Positions 1 to 8,600 of a stretch of DNA of 49,039 nucleotides are shown piece after piece (the stretch's first letter is position 1; every line of letters begins with the position of its first letter). The position numbers were made by a program, and so were the translations under genes. Source of the stretch: Flavobacteriales bacterium (lineage in GTDB: Bacteria > Bacteroidota > Bacteroidia > Flavobacteriales_D > Sanyastnellaceae); the NCBI GenBank assembly GCA_027491075.1, contig JAIXWX010000012.1:1-49039 (forward strand), read 5' to 3'. The notes under the pieces were generated by a model. The model was not told where the DNA came from. It ran no database searches and saw nothing but the letters and a program-made list of their open reading frames with translations.

Positions 1-315
1 CGTTAGTCACTAGTCACTAGTCACTAGTCGTTAGTCACTAGTCGTTAGTCACTAGTCACTAGTCACTAGTCGTTAGTCACTAGTCACTAGTCACTAGTCG
101 TTAGTCACTAGTCGTTAGTCACTAGTCGTTAGTCACTAGTCGTTAGTCACTAGTCACTAGTCGTTAGTCGTTAGTCACTAGTCGTTAGTCACTAGTCACT
201 AGTCGTTAGTCACTAGTCACTAGTCGTTAGTCACTAGTCACTAGTCGTTAGTCACTAGTCGTTAGTCACTAGTCACTAGTCACTAGTCGTTAGTCACTAG
301 TCACTAGTCGTTAGT
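1..315. repeat. Two-variant heptamer tandem array (45 units)
   Basis: The segment parses completely into 45 back-to-back heptamers: 28 copies of CACTAGT and 17 of CGTTAGT, with no other variant. The two forms differ by two adjacent transitions that never occur separately. CGTTAGT units are separated by 0 to 3 CACTAGT units (twice-in-a-row only at 162-175), so the order is irregular. The array begins on a unit boundary at base 1 and probably continues to the left. Its right end lies inside the 3' end of acs and supplies that gene's last codons and TAG stop. Heptameric short tandem repeats are known from cyanobacteria; I do not recognise this sequence as a named family. Confidence 0.97.
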
Positions 316-2210
316 CTGTTGGTAACGATTTCTTCTACCACTAACGGATCCAACAAGGTGGAGGTATCGCCTAGGGAGTTGATTTCGCCTTCTGCCACTT
401 TTCTTAAGATTCGGCGCATGATTTTACCGCTTCTGGTTTTGGGAAGGCCGGTCACGAATTGGATCTTATCGGGTTTTGCGATACGACCGATATATTCCAC
501 CACGCTCTCTATGATTTCATCGCGGGTTTGATTGTTGTTGTTTTCTTCGTAATCATTCAATATAACATAGGCATAGATGCCTTGACCCTTGATGTCGTGC
601 GGATAGCCGACTACAGCGCTTTCTATTACTTTTTTATTTTGATTGATGGCATTTTCAATTTCGGCCGTTCCAAATCGATGACCGCTTACATTGATCACAT
701 CGTCCACTCTGCCAATGATGCGGAACATTCCATTGGATTCTCTTCGTGCGCCATCACCAGTAAAGTATAAATTGGGATATGTCGCAAAGTAGTTGATACG
801 ACAACGCTCGTGATCACCATAGGTAGTGCGTATCATAGAAGGCCAGGGGAATTTGATACACAAATATCCTTCTACATTGTTACCGGTGATTTCTTTTCCA
901 TCACCGTCGACAAGAATGGGCTGTATGCCGGGGAGAGGAAGTCCTGCGTGCGCGGGTTTTAGTTCTGATATTCCAGCAAGAGCAGATATCATGATTCCAC
1001 CGGTCTCGGTTTGCCACCATGTATCTACTACAGGGCACTTGGATTTTCCCACGTGCGTGTGATACCAATGCCATGCCTCTTCATTGATGGGTTCGCCCAC
1101 GCTTCCGAGTGCCTTCAGTGAATGAAGGCTATACGCCAAGACGTGATCCACTCCTGCGGCCATAAGAGAACGTATTGCAGTGGGTGCGGTGTAAAAAATA
1201 TTGACGCTGTGTTTATCGATGACTTGCCAGAATCTTCCTGCATCAGGATAAGAAGGAACTCCTTCAAACATCAGAGTGGTAGCACCCATTAGCAATGGGC
1301 CATATACGATGTAGCTGTGACCGGTGATCCATCCAATGTCTGCGGTGCACCAATACACATCGCTTTCGTTGTATTGAAACACGTTGCTGAAAGAGTATCC
1401 AGCATAGACCATATAACCTCCGCAAGAATGCACAACGCCTTTGGGTTTTCCCGTGCTGCCGCTGGTATATAAAATGAACAAGGGATCTTCACTATCCATT
1501 TCAACGGCTTCGCATTGGTCGTTTACATTTTTTAGTTCTTCATGATACCAAAAATCTCTTCCCACTTCCATGTTAACTGGCCAACCCAGTCGGTCTACGA
1601 CTAGTATTTTTTCAACGGTGGTGCAATGCACGAGTGCTTCATCTACCACTGCCTTAACGGGGATTTGTTTAGGACCTCTGTTCAATCCATCCGAGGTGAT
1701 CACGAATTTACATCCGCTATCATTGATACGATCAGCTACAGCGTTTGCACTGAACCCGGCGAATACTACGGAGTGAATCGCTCCAATTCTTGCGCAGGCC
1801 AGCACACTGAAAGTTAATTCAGGGATCATGGGCAAGTAGATGCAAACGCGATCTCCTTTTTGAACTCCTAATTTTCTTAGGATGTTGGCCATTTTATTTA
1901 CTTCCTTCAATACCTCTCTGTAGGTGTATCTGACGGCCTTTTCTTTTGCATCGTTGGGTTCCCAAATCAATGCAATCTTATTTCCGCGTTGTTCGATATG
2001 GCGGTCGAGGCAGTTTTCGGTGATATTGAGTTTGCCATCAATAAACCATTTTACGTTTGGCTCTTGAAAATTCCACTCAAGGGTTTTTCCCCATTTTTTT
2101 CTCCAAGAATAATGAGAAGCGATATGATCCCAGAATGCCTCGGGCTGTTCTACACTGAGTTGGTAGGCTGCGTTGTATTCTTCAACGCTCTTTATTTTGA
2201 AGTTAGACAT
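297..2210 (-). CDS. acs: Acetyl-CoA synthetase (AMP-forming)
   Basis: This 637-residue enzyme would activate acetate to acetyl-CoA through acetyl-AMP in the cytoplasm. Family hallmarks are visible in order: an N-terminal ACS segment, the phosphate-binding motif YTSGSTGKPKG at residues 248-258, DTWWQTETGG in the middle, the hinge and adenylate-binding segment TGDGARRE with GRVDDVINVSGHR, and the C-terminal PKTRSGKIMRR, whose lysine (about 596) is the catalytic and acetylation-controlled residue of the family. The length is normal. The ATG start at 2208-2210 is the natural one. Oddly, the last residues (LTTSD) and the TAG stop are encoded by the heptamer array, so the native C-terminus was probably replaced or extended. 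GH16 and subtilase genes lie upstream on the same strand, separated from acs by 107 bases. Confidence 0.97.
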   Translation of the reverse strand: MSNFKIKSVEEYNAAYQLSVEQPEAFWDHIASHYSWRKKWGKTLEWNFQEPNVKWFIDGKLNITENCLDRHIEQRGNKIALIWEPNDAKEKAVRYTYREVLKEVNKMANILRKLGVQKGDRVCIYLPMIPELTFSVLACARIGAIHSVVFAGFSANAVADRINDSGCKFVITSDGLNRGPKQIPVKAVVDEALVHCTTVEKILVVDRLGWPVNMEVGRDFWYHEELKNVNDQCEAVEMDSEDPLFILYTSGSTGKPKGVVHSCGGYMVYAGYSFSNVFQYNESDVYWCTADIGWITGHSYIVYGPLLMGATTLMFEGVPSYPDAGRFWQVIDKHSVNIFYTAPTAIRSLMAAGVDHVLAYSLHSLKALGSVGEPINEEAWHWYHTHVGKSKCPVVDTWWQTETGGIMISALAGISELKPAHAGLPLPGIQPILVDGDGKEITGNNVEGYLCIKFPWPSMIRTTYGDHERCRINYFATYPNLYFTGDGARRESNGMFRIIGRVDDVINVSGHRFGTAEIENAINQNKKVIESAVVGYPHDIKGQGIYAYVILNDYEENNNNQTRDEIIESVVEYIGRIAKPDKIQFVTGLPKTRSGKIMRRILRKVAEGEINSLGDTSTLLDPLVVEEIVTNRLTTSD

Positions 2211-2317
2211 TTAATGAAGTAGTAAGGCGACGAATATCGATAAAAGTGGACATTCTCTATCCATTTTTAGAACTGATAAAAATCATTTTCTAAGTATCGT
2301 GCCTCGAGAACGCTGCG

Positions 2318-3226
2318 CTACTTGCTCGCCTTTTGATAATAACGAATGTAGTCAATGTCCATTGAAATAGGGAAGAGGTTGGGATTGTCTGGTCCACCGG
2401 GATCTTTCTTTACCGAAATATTCGTAATGATTTGCATGGGGTCACGAGGAAATGGAGTCTCTTGTACTTTCTTTTTTCTCTTTAGAAAATCGGCACATTT
2501 TTTTGCGACTCCTCTCATTCCTTTATAGCGATACATGGTACGTTTTAGATCACCATCTACCCACCATTCAATTTTACATTCGTCCCAAATACAAGTGAAG
2601 GTGTGGAATCCTTCCGAGATATCTTCTCCAAGGTATCCTTCGATGGACATACCGCCTTTGTAATGGGCGGTCATATTGTGCCATTTGCACAAGCGGTCTT
2701 CGCTGTAGGCCATCTTTAGAGGGCCTTTTACATCCCAATATTCGAATACATCGATTTCATTGTTCACCCCGTCCTTTTCTCCATACATCCAAAAAGCAGA
2801 ATTCAACCCCTTGCTTTTGGGAATACGACAGCGTATTTCGTACATCCCAAAGTGAAAACTCTCTTTAGAAATGATTTCTCCGCTGGTATGATTCGCACTT
2901 CCTTTGAAAGGATACATGCCGTCTTTTACCCAGAGCATGTAGTCTCGATCGCGAATCGAATCATTCTTTAAAACCAGATGCAAATGCCCGTCGTACACGC
3001 GCACGTTGTCGGGGGAATACCACACGTAGTTCACCGTTTGTTGGGGATCGCGTGGTATTCCATCGACCACTTTCCATTTATTCAAGTCGAGATTTTCTCC
3101 TGAAAATTCATCTCCAAATACCAGCTGCCAGGTCTCCAACTCCCCTGCTGCGTTGGGGCGTTGGATAGTTTGAGCATAGCTAATTATTTCTAAAAGAAAG
3201 ACAGAGAAGAAAAGCAGGGATCTCAT
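2318..3226 (-). CDS. Secreted GH16-family glycoside hydrolase
   Basis: A 302-residue protein with a signal peptide (cleavage near residue 19, ...ISYAQ). The GH16 catalytic signature NEIDVFEYWD is intact, with predicted nucleophile E157, assisting D159 and acid/base E162. Surrounding features fit the jelly-roll fold: GDEFSG near residue 40, SGEIISKE near 115 and SAFWMYG before the active site. GH16 enzymes cut beta-1,3/1,4-glucans or marine galactans (laminarin, agar, porphyran, carrageenan); the substrate cannot be told from sequence alone. No T9SS sorting domain is present, so the product is probably periplasmic or anchored by other means. The start codon is 8 bases after the subtilase stop, indicating co-transcription. 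Confidence 0.88.
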   Translation of the reverse strand: MRSLLFFSVFLLEIISYAQTIQRPNAAGELETWQLVFGDEFSGENLDLNKWKVVDGIPRDPQQTVNYVWYSPDNVRVYDGHLHLVLKNDSIRDRDYMLWVKDGMYPFKGSANHTSGEIISKESFHFGMYEIRCRIPKSKGLNSAFWMYGEKDGVNNEIDVFEYWDVKGPLKMAYSEDRLCKWHNMTAHYKGGMSIEGYLGEDISEGFHTFTCIWDECKIEWWVDGDLKRTMYRYKGMRGVAKKCADFLKRKKKVQETPFPRDPMQIITNISVKKDPGGPDNPNLFPISMDIDYIRYYQKASK

Positions 3227-3234
3227 GGTATGAG

Positions 3235-4845
3235 TTATTTATATTTTTCAGCCAATTTAACAGCTTCGTACAAATTGACTACTCCACCAGTGCGCGATAG
3301 TTTTTTGAAAGAAACACTTTTGCCTTCTGGTTTTTCTTCCGTAGCAGAACCTGGAAGAGGTACTTTTCCTTTGTGTTTTACAGCCGATTTTTCCAAGATT
3401 TCTTTTACCTGCTGTGCAGTTAACTGAGGATAATAGGACCACAATGCTGCTGCGACTCCTGCAGTAACCGGAGAGGCCATACTGGTTCCGCTGTTTTTCT
3501 TGTAAGTATTGTTGGTCATCGTGCTATATACGTCCACACCAGGGGCAAATACATCCACTTCTTTTTTACCATAGTTGCTAAAGCTAGCAGCGAGTTTTGA
3601 TGGATCAGAATCACTTGCTCCAATTTCCATCCATGTAGAACACGACTTTTTATTGTTGTAGATTTTTGTGGGGAAATTGTCTTTCACGTCAATGTTCTTT
3701 CCATCATTTCCAGCCGCATGGATCAAAAGCACGCCTTTGCTTTCTGCATATTGAACCGCCTCGTCTACTACTTGTTTTTGAGGAGAATAAGCCTTTCCGA
3801 AGCTCATGTTGATGATTTTTGCGCCATTATCTACAGCGTAGCGAATCGCGTTGGCAACATCCTTATCCCTTTCATCACCGGCAGGCACGCAACGAACAAT
3901 CATCAATTGAGCGGTTGGGCAGATTCCATCAATACCAAATCCGTTGGCAGTAGCGCCAATGATTCCAGCCACGTGCGTTCCGTGCTCAGCGGCAGGACCA
4001 TCGATGTGATTATTGCCGTAGATGCGCTCTCTAGGGTCTGCGTAGTTGTCGCCAACTATTTTACGCGTGTCAAGTTCCAGATTATACGAATAATTTACTT
4101 GGTCTTCTACTTGATTTCTCCAGTCTTCTAGTTGGTCAATGATACCGCCTTCCATCAACTGAATCATTACCGTTTGAAACTGAACTGTCATTTCATCTTT
4201 TGATTGAATAGCCTTCAAATCCTCGACGGTATACTTTTCTTTTCCAGTAGCACCTTTCATGGCCGCGTCAGCCATCGAGTAGAACATGATGAACTGATCG
4301 TATTGGGCTTTTTCCTCTTTAGATTTTGCCACACGATCTTCGTATTGTTTTTTAAAACTCAAGTACTTCTCGTATTCTTTTTTCTCTTCGGAAGAAATAG
4401 AAGCTGCATCCTTTTGATCAAATCGGTCTTTCAGGTCTTTGTAGATTCGGGTAAATTCTAAGTTATCGCCTCGTACGTCACCATCTTTACCGCCGATAAA
4501 TGACCAGCCGTGGACATCGTCGATGTATCCATTTTTATCGTCATCTATTCCATTGGAAGGAATTTCATCAGTGTTCATCCAAATGTTTTTGTTCAAGTCT
4601 GGATGAAATGTTTCGGTACCGCTGTCCAAGACCGCAACAATGATTGGGCTTGGTTTTTTCCCTTTTAAAAGTTCGTTGTATGCCTTTTGTGCACTTACGC
4701 CAAAAAGCTTGTCGTTCGTCAAGTCTGCATGTTGCCATTGCAACTCTAGGGTTGCTTTAGGCGCCTCGGGGGCGTTACTTTGAGAAATAGCATGAATACC
4801 CAGCGACAAGAATAGCGCTGTACAAGTGATTTTATTTATAGTCAT
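3235..4845 (-). CDS. Secreted subtilisin-like serine protease (S8)
   Basis: A subtilase of 536 residues counted from the ATG at 4843-4845. The frame can be extended to a TTG at 4860, but the ATG gives a cleaner signal peptide (MTINKITCTALFLSLGIHAISQ). The catalytic triad is complete: Asp in VAVLDSGTE (about residue 74), His in EHGTHVAGIIGA (about 288) and Ser in GTSMASPVTAG (about 455). The Asp-to-His distance of about 214 residues is far longer than in classical subtilisins and holds a charged, helix-rich insertion (about 125-255). The DDDKNGYIDD segment resembles a calcium-binding loop. There is no T9SS domain at the C-terminus. It is the first gene of a probable protease-GH16 operon, and a structured leader with a terminator lies upstream. 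Confidence 0.93.
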   Translation of the reverse strand: MTINKITCTALFLSLGIHAISQSNAPEAPKATLELQWQHADLTNDKLFGVSAQKAYNELLKGKKPSPIIVAVLDSGTETFHPDLNKNIWMNTDEIPSNGIDDDKNGYIDDVHGWSFIGGKDGDVRGDNLEFTRIYKDLKDRFDQKDAASISSEEKKEYEKYLSFKKQYEDRVAKSKEEKAQYDQFIMFYSMADAAMKGATGKEKYTVEDLKAIQSKDEMTVQFQTVMIQLMEGGIIDQLEDWRNQVEDQVNYSYNLELDTRKIVGDNYADPRERIYGNNHIDGPAAEHGTHVAGIIGATANGFGIDGICPTAQLMIVRCVPAGDERDKDVANAIRYAVDNGAKIINMSFGKAYSPQKQVVDEAVQYAESKGVLLIHAAGNDGKNIDVKDNFPTKIYNNKKSCSTWMEIGASDSDPSKLAASFSNYGKKEVDVFAPGVDVYSTMTNNTYKKNSGTSMASPVTAGVAAALWSYYPQLTAQQVKEILEKSAVKHKGKVPLPGSATEEKPEGKSVSFKKLSRTGGVVNLYEAVKLAEKYK

Positions 4846-4920
4846 ATTACTGAATTGCAATTATGCTGTAAAGAAAAGGGCTTTTTGTATGAGTTGAAAG
4901 CCTTCTATGTAAATAATCAT

Positions 4921-4950
4921 TAAAAAACCCCTGACTTTTCAGGGGTTTAT
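4921..4950 (-). terminator. Intrinsic terminator (minus direction)
   Basis: The arms CCCCTGA (4929-4935) and TCAGGGG (4940-4946) form a stem, extended by A/T pairs, around the loop CTTT. On the minus strand the hairpin is followed by six T residues. On the plus strand the following T-run is interrupted. It lies upstream of the subtilase gene, so it would end a leader or small RNA rather than an mRNA 3' end. Confidence 0.8.
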
Positions 4951-5035
4951 TTTAACTAACAACTAAACTTATCCAGAGCAAGGGCATCGTGAGAAACCTT
5001 AGCAGCTCTGGCTGGAACATGATTCCAAATCAAAT
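4921..5035 (-). ncRNA. Candidate leader RNA or small RNA ending in an intrinsic terminator
   Basis: Read on the minus strand, the segment carries a small hairpin (arms 5024-5027/5015-5018), a larger stem-loop (CCAGAGC arm 5006-5012 with GCTCTGG arm 4974-4980, plus an inner AAGG/CCTT stem), a linker, and then a strong GC hairpin followed by a T-run. The subtilase ATG is about 75 bases further on. That order fits either an attenuated leader controlling the protease-GH16 genes or a free-standing small RNA of about 110 nt. I do not recognise a known RNA class. Transcription start and strand are inferred only from the terminator orientation. Confidence 0.4.
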
Positions 5036-5160
5036 ATCGGAAAAAAAAATGTAAAATCTTGCAACTCAGACTATTTTATTTTTTTTGGGAGAGATGCCGA
5101 CCTTTAGAGAAACGATCGAACAAATTCTTAATACATTTCGCCCCATATAAACAAGATCTT

Positions 5161-6837
5161 ATGTCATTTCCTTCTGATTTAGAAATCGCACAGAATTGCA
5201 AAATGCAGCACATCAACGATATTGCTGCGAAACTTCAAATCTCCGTGGATGATTTGGAACATTATGGAAAATTCAAAGCAAAGCTTCCGCTTCATTTGAT
5301 AAATGAGGAAAAGATCAAGAAAAACAAATTGATTTTAGTGAGCGCGATTACACCTACTCCAGCGGGGGAGGGTAAAACAACCACGAGTATTGGCTTAACA
5401 GAAGGTCTCAATAAAATTGGAAGAAAGACTACTGTAGTGCTTCGAGAACCTTCTTTAGGACCCGTCTTCGGGATCAAAGGAGGAGCAGCCGGTGGTGGAT
5501 ATTCTCAAGTAGTTCCCATGGAAGATATCAATCTCCATTTTACGGGAGACTTCGCGGCTATTGAGAAAGCCAATAATCTTTTGAGTGCATTGATAGACAA
5601 TAATCTTCAAAACAAGCAATATTCATTAGGATTAGATCCGCGATCCATTTATTGGAAGAGGGTCATGGACATGAACGATCGATCTCTGAGAAGGATTACC
5701 ATTGGACTAGGAGGTACGGGCAATGGAATACCTAGGGAAGACGGATTTAATATTACCCCAGCTAGCGAGGTGATGGCGATACTTTGTATGGCTCAGAATT
5801 TAGAGGACCTGAAAGAGAAATTAGGAAACATTTTTGTCGGATTTACTTTTGACAGAAAGCCAGTTTATGCGCGAGACCTCAAGGCACAGGGAGCAATGGC
5901 TCTTTTGTTGAAGGATGCGATTAAGCCCAATTTAGTGCAAACCCTTGAAGGAAATCCTGCCATTCTTCACGGTGGACCTTTCGCGAATATCGCTCAAGGA
6001 ACGAATACCATCATTGCTACAAAAATGGGATTATCACTTACGGATTATGTAGTCACAGAAGCGGGTTTTGGCGCCGATCTCGGTGCTGAAAAATTCATGG
6101 ATATTAAATGCGGGTACGGCAACTTGAAGCCCGATGCCATGGTATTGGTAGCCACTATCCGTGCGCTCCGTCATCACGGGGGAGCGAAGAAGGAAGAGTA
6201 CAACACGCCATCGATGGAGCGTGTAACCAAAGGTTTTGAGAATCTTGAAAAGCACATTGAAAACTGCAAAAAGTTTGGATTGAATCCTGTGGTAGCGTTG
6301 AATTATTTTCCAACGGATACTGAAGAAGAAATTCAATTTGTACTAAAGGCTTGTCAAGCCTTGGGGGTAAAGGCGGTCGTATCCAAGGGCTTTGCCATGG
6401 GAGGCGAAGGCACTAAAGATCTTGCTCAAGCAGTAGCAGATGAAATAGATGGTGGAAAGAACAACTTCAAGCCACTTTACGATTGGTCATTGCCGGTCAA
6501 AGAAAAAATAGACCGCATCGCAAAGGAGATTTATGGGGCAGATGCGGTTAATTACAGCAAAGAGGCAGAGACTAATTTGCGAACGATAGAGAGACTCGGT
6601 CTTTCAGGCCTACCGGTGTGTATGGCCAAGACACAAAAGTCGTTCAGTGATGACGAAAGCAAAATTGGTCGACCTCGAAATTTCGTAGTTACTGTGAGAG
6701 AGTTTGAGTTTGCGGTAGGAGCAGGCTTTATCATTCCTATTCTTGGTGAGATGATGCGAATGCCCGGTTTGCCCGCCATTCCGGCATCAGAAACGATGGA
6801 TATTGACGCCAATGGATTGATCACAGGATTGTCTTAA
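5161..6837 (+). CDS. fhs: Formate--tetrahydrofolate ligase
   Basis: The 558-residue product would make 10-formyl-tetrahydrofolate from formate, ATP and tetrahydrofolate, feeding purine and formyl-methionine synthesis or running in reverse. The P-loop TPTPAGEGKTTT lies at residues 64-75, followed by the family segments EPSLGPVFGIKGGAAGGG and VVTEAGFGADLGAEKF. The ATG at 5161 gives the usual family length, whereas an upstream in-frame TTG would add 34 unsupported residues. fdhD starts one base after the stop codon, so the two are almost certainly co-transcribed, linking formate activation to formate dehydrogenase maturation. Confidence 0.97.
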   Translation: MSFPSDLEIAQNCKMQHINDIAAKLQISVDDLEHYGKFKAKLPLHLINEEKIKKNKLILVSAITPTPAGEGKTTTSIGLTEGLNKIGRKTTVVLREPSLGPVFGIKGGAAGGGYSQVVPMEDINLHFTGDFAAIEKANNLLSALIDNNLQNKQYSLGLDPRSIYWKRVMDMNDRSLRRITIGLGGTGNGIPREDGFNITPASEVMAILCMAQNLEDLKEKLGNIFVGFTFDRKPVYARDLKAQGAMALLLKDAIKPNLVQTLEGNPAILHGGPFANIAQGTNTIIATKMGLSLTDYVVTEAGFGADLGAEKFMDIKCGYGNLKPDAMVLVATIRALRHHGGAKKEEYNTPSMERVTKGFENLEKHIENCKKFGLNPVVALNYFPTDTEEEIQFVLKACQALGVKAVVSKGFAMGGEGTKDLAQAVADEIDGGKNNFKPLYDWSLPVKEKIDRIAKEIYGADAVNYSKEAETNLRTIERLGLSGLPVCMAKTQKSFSDDESKIGRPRNFVVTVREFEFAVGAGFIIPILGEMMRMPGLPAIPASETMDIDANGLITGLS

Positions 6838-6838
6838 A

Positions 6839-7618
6839 ATGCCTTTTAGAAATTACGAAGGATATTTAAACGAGTCAGGGCATCAGAGAAATGTTTCTGA
6901 TGCGCTGGCCATCGAGCATCCCTTGTCTGTATTGATCCATGGAGAACCGTTCATGTTGACCATGCAAACGCCAGGCAGTGAGGAAGATTTAGTGAGGGGT
7001 ATTTTGTTTTCAGAGGGAGTCTATAAGTCGAAAACAATTCATCCTGAAATTCGGATTCTAGAAAGAAGTGAACTTGGATATGTTTCAAAAGTAGAGGTCA
7101 TTCTTCAAAAGGACTTGATGGATGTGTCACAATTGAATAAACGAAACTTATTGTCTGTAGCGAGTTGTGGGATTTGTGGCAGAACAGAGTTGTTCCAACC
7201 CGAGGCTGCAGCCTCGGGATCTTCTTCACGAGAGCTACCTTCGTCACAGTTCATTCACCAAATGATGCATGATTTATCCATTCAACAAACAGACTTCAAA
7301 GAAACAGGAGGATGCCACGGCGCGGCCATAGCGAATAAAGAAGGCAAGTTACTTGTTGTAAGGGAAGACATCGGTCGTCACAATGCAGTGGATAAATGCA
7401 TTGGGAATTTGCTTCAAAAGAATGCGCTTCACTTGGGGCATTATCTATTGGTGAGTGGAAGAGTGAGCTATGAAATAGTTGTAAAATGTTTCACGGCAGG
7501 AGTTCCTTTTCTGATCGCTGTATCCGCCCCCAGCTCACTTGCTGTTGATTTTGCAAAGGAACTTGGAGTTACTTTATTGGCCTTTACTCGAGAGACACGC
7601 TTTACGCGCTATTCTTAA
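6839..7618 (+). CDS. fdhD: Formate dehydrogenase accessory sulfurtransferase
   Basis: This 259-residue FdhD-family protein is known to transfer sulfur from a cysteine desulfurase to the molybdenum or tungsten bis-MGD cofactor of formate dehydrogenases. The essential CxxC is present as SCGICG (C110 and C113), followed by the family segments VREDIGRHNAVDK and VSGRVSYEIVVKC and the tail SAPSSLAVDFA. It begins one base after fhs. No formate dehydrogenase gene lies in the window, so its client must be elsewhere. Its stop codon abuts the convergent oxyR stop with no intervening bases. Confidence 0.95.
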   Translation: MPFRNYEGYLNESGHQRNVSDALAIEHPLSVLIHGEPFMLTMQTPGSEEDLVRGILFSEGVYKSKTIHPEIRILERSELGYVSKVEVILQKDLMDVSQLNKRNLLSVASCGICGRTELFQPEAAASGSSSRELPSSQFIHQMMHDLSIQQTDFKETGGCHGAAIANKEGKLLVVREDIGRHNAVDKCIGNLLQKNALHLGHYLLVSGRVSYEIVVKCFTAGVPFLIAVSAPSSLAVDFAKELGVTLLAFTRETRFTRYS

Positions 7619-8563
7619 TCAAAGAGAGATGGGGACCACCTGTTGCTGTCGACTGTTTCTCTTCTTCACTTCTTCAGGAAGGCTTTGTAATATGGAGTCT
7701 ATTAATACTCGAATGAGTTTTTCTCTAGAATGATATCTGTATGTGACTAAACCGATCTCTCGCACTGGTACAGGTGATTTGAAAAAACGAATGCGTTTTT
7801 TTTGTTTAGCCGTCATGTCCTTTATCGCCAGTTGAGGTAAAATGGTAATGCCTTGATCCGCTTCAACAATGCGTTTGAGCGTTTCAATACTTCCAGCGCT
7901 AAAATCCAATTGATGTCGATTCTTTTCTTTTTGTTTTAGTTCACATAAGTTAACCACTTGCGAGCGCAAGCAGTGTCCTTCTTCCAGTAGCCATAATCTG
8001 TTCACATCGATGTCTTCCGCAAGAATGAACTTTTTCTTCAATAAAATCTCATCATTGGAAGCGTAGACGGCAAATTCTTCATAGAACAGCGTTTCCTCGT
8101 TGAACTTTGATTTATGGAGAGGAATAGCGAGGATACCGGCATCCAACTCATTCTTTTCTAATCTGGAAAGAATTTCTTCTGTAGTAAGTTCACTTACTTG
8201 CAGCCTAACCAAAGGGTAGTTTTTCAAAAAACGTTGCAGGAATAGGGGAAGGAGATAAGGAGCAACGGTAGGAATTATTCCTACCCTCAAATCTCCGCTT
8301 GGTGATTCATCTTGCAAAGCGATGTTTTTAATTTTCTCTGCTTCATTGAGGACAACACGTGCTTGCTCTATGATTTTCTCACCCAAAGGAGTAGGGATAA
8401 CAGGCTGTTTGCTTCGATCAAAAATTCTTACTTCTAACTCATCTTCCAGCTTACGAATCATCATGCTCAAGGTGGCCTGTGTAACGAAGCATTTTTCAGA
8501 AGCCCTTATGAAATGCCTATACGTATCAACGGCTACAATATATTCGAGTTGCTGGAGATTCAT
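7619..8563 (-). CDS. oxyR: Peroxide-sensing LysR-type regulator OxyR
   Basis: A 314-residue LysR-type regulator with an N-terminal winged helix-turn-helix (about 1-60) and a substrate-binding-like sensor domain. The specific mark of OxyR is the pair C198 and C207 in GHCLRSQVVNLC, with the nine-residue spacing of E. coli C199 and C208, which form the peroxide-induced disulfide. It would activate peroxide-defence genes. katG, a classical target, lies in the same window at 39031-41265. The gene is convergent with fdhD and divergent from the DUF3050 gene across 61 bases. Confidence 0.93.
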   Translation of the reverse strand: MNLQQLEYIVAVDTYRHFIRASEKCFVTQATLSMMIRKLEDELEVRIFDRSKQPVIPTPLGEKIIEQARVVLNEAEKIKNIALQDESPSGDLRVGIIPTVAPYLLPLFLQRFLKNYPLVRLQVSELTTEEILSRLEKNELDAGILAIPLHKSKFNEETLFYEEFAVYASNDEILLKKKFILAEDIDVNRLWLLEEGHCLRSQVVNLCELKQKEKNRHQLDFSAGSIETLKRIVEADQGITILPQLAIKDMTAKQKKRIRFFKSPVPVREIGLVTYRYHSREKLIRVLIDSILQSLPEEVKKRNSRQQQVVPISL

Positions 8564-8600
8564 GGTGCAAATATCAACTTTTTGATCCTCGAATTGGTTT

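Larger units (their letters stand above)
4846..5160. other. Divergent intergenic region between subtilase and fhs
   Basis: This 315-base stretch separates the minus-strand subtilase from plus-strand fhs. It contains an intrinsic terminator pointing left (4925-4950), a nested hairpin (4974-5012) with a small second hairpin (5015-5027), and AT-rich sequence upstream of fhs. A TTG at 5059 is in frame with fhs but would add 34 residues absent from the family. I see no convincing protein-coding gene in it. Confidence 0.7.

Noticed and set aside
1-315. CRISPR array or coding repeat
   Set aside because: Units are 7 bases with no spacers, and the frame shifts and stops every few units, so neither a CRISPR array nor a repeat protein is possible.
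4974-5012. SRP RNA helix 8, SAM-I or ZTP riboswitch on the plus strand
   Set aside because: An AGCA bulge, a GUGA loop, TTATCCAGAG and GAAACC look suggestive, but the tetraloop spacing does not fit SRP RNA, the SAM-I kink-turn and closing stem are missing, and the ZTP core CCGCCTGGGCA is absent. The terminator also points to the minus strand.
5059-5160. N-terminal extension of fhs from TTG at 5059
   Set aside because: It adds 34 residues not found in the family and crosses AT-rich leader sequence; ATG 5161 gives the expected length.
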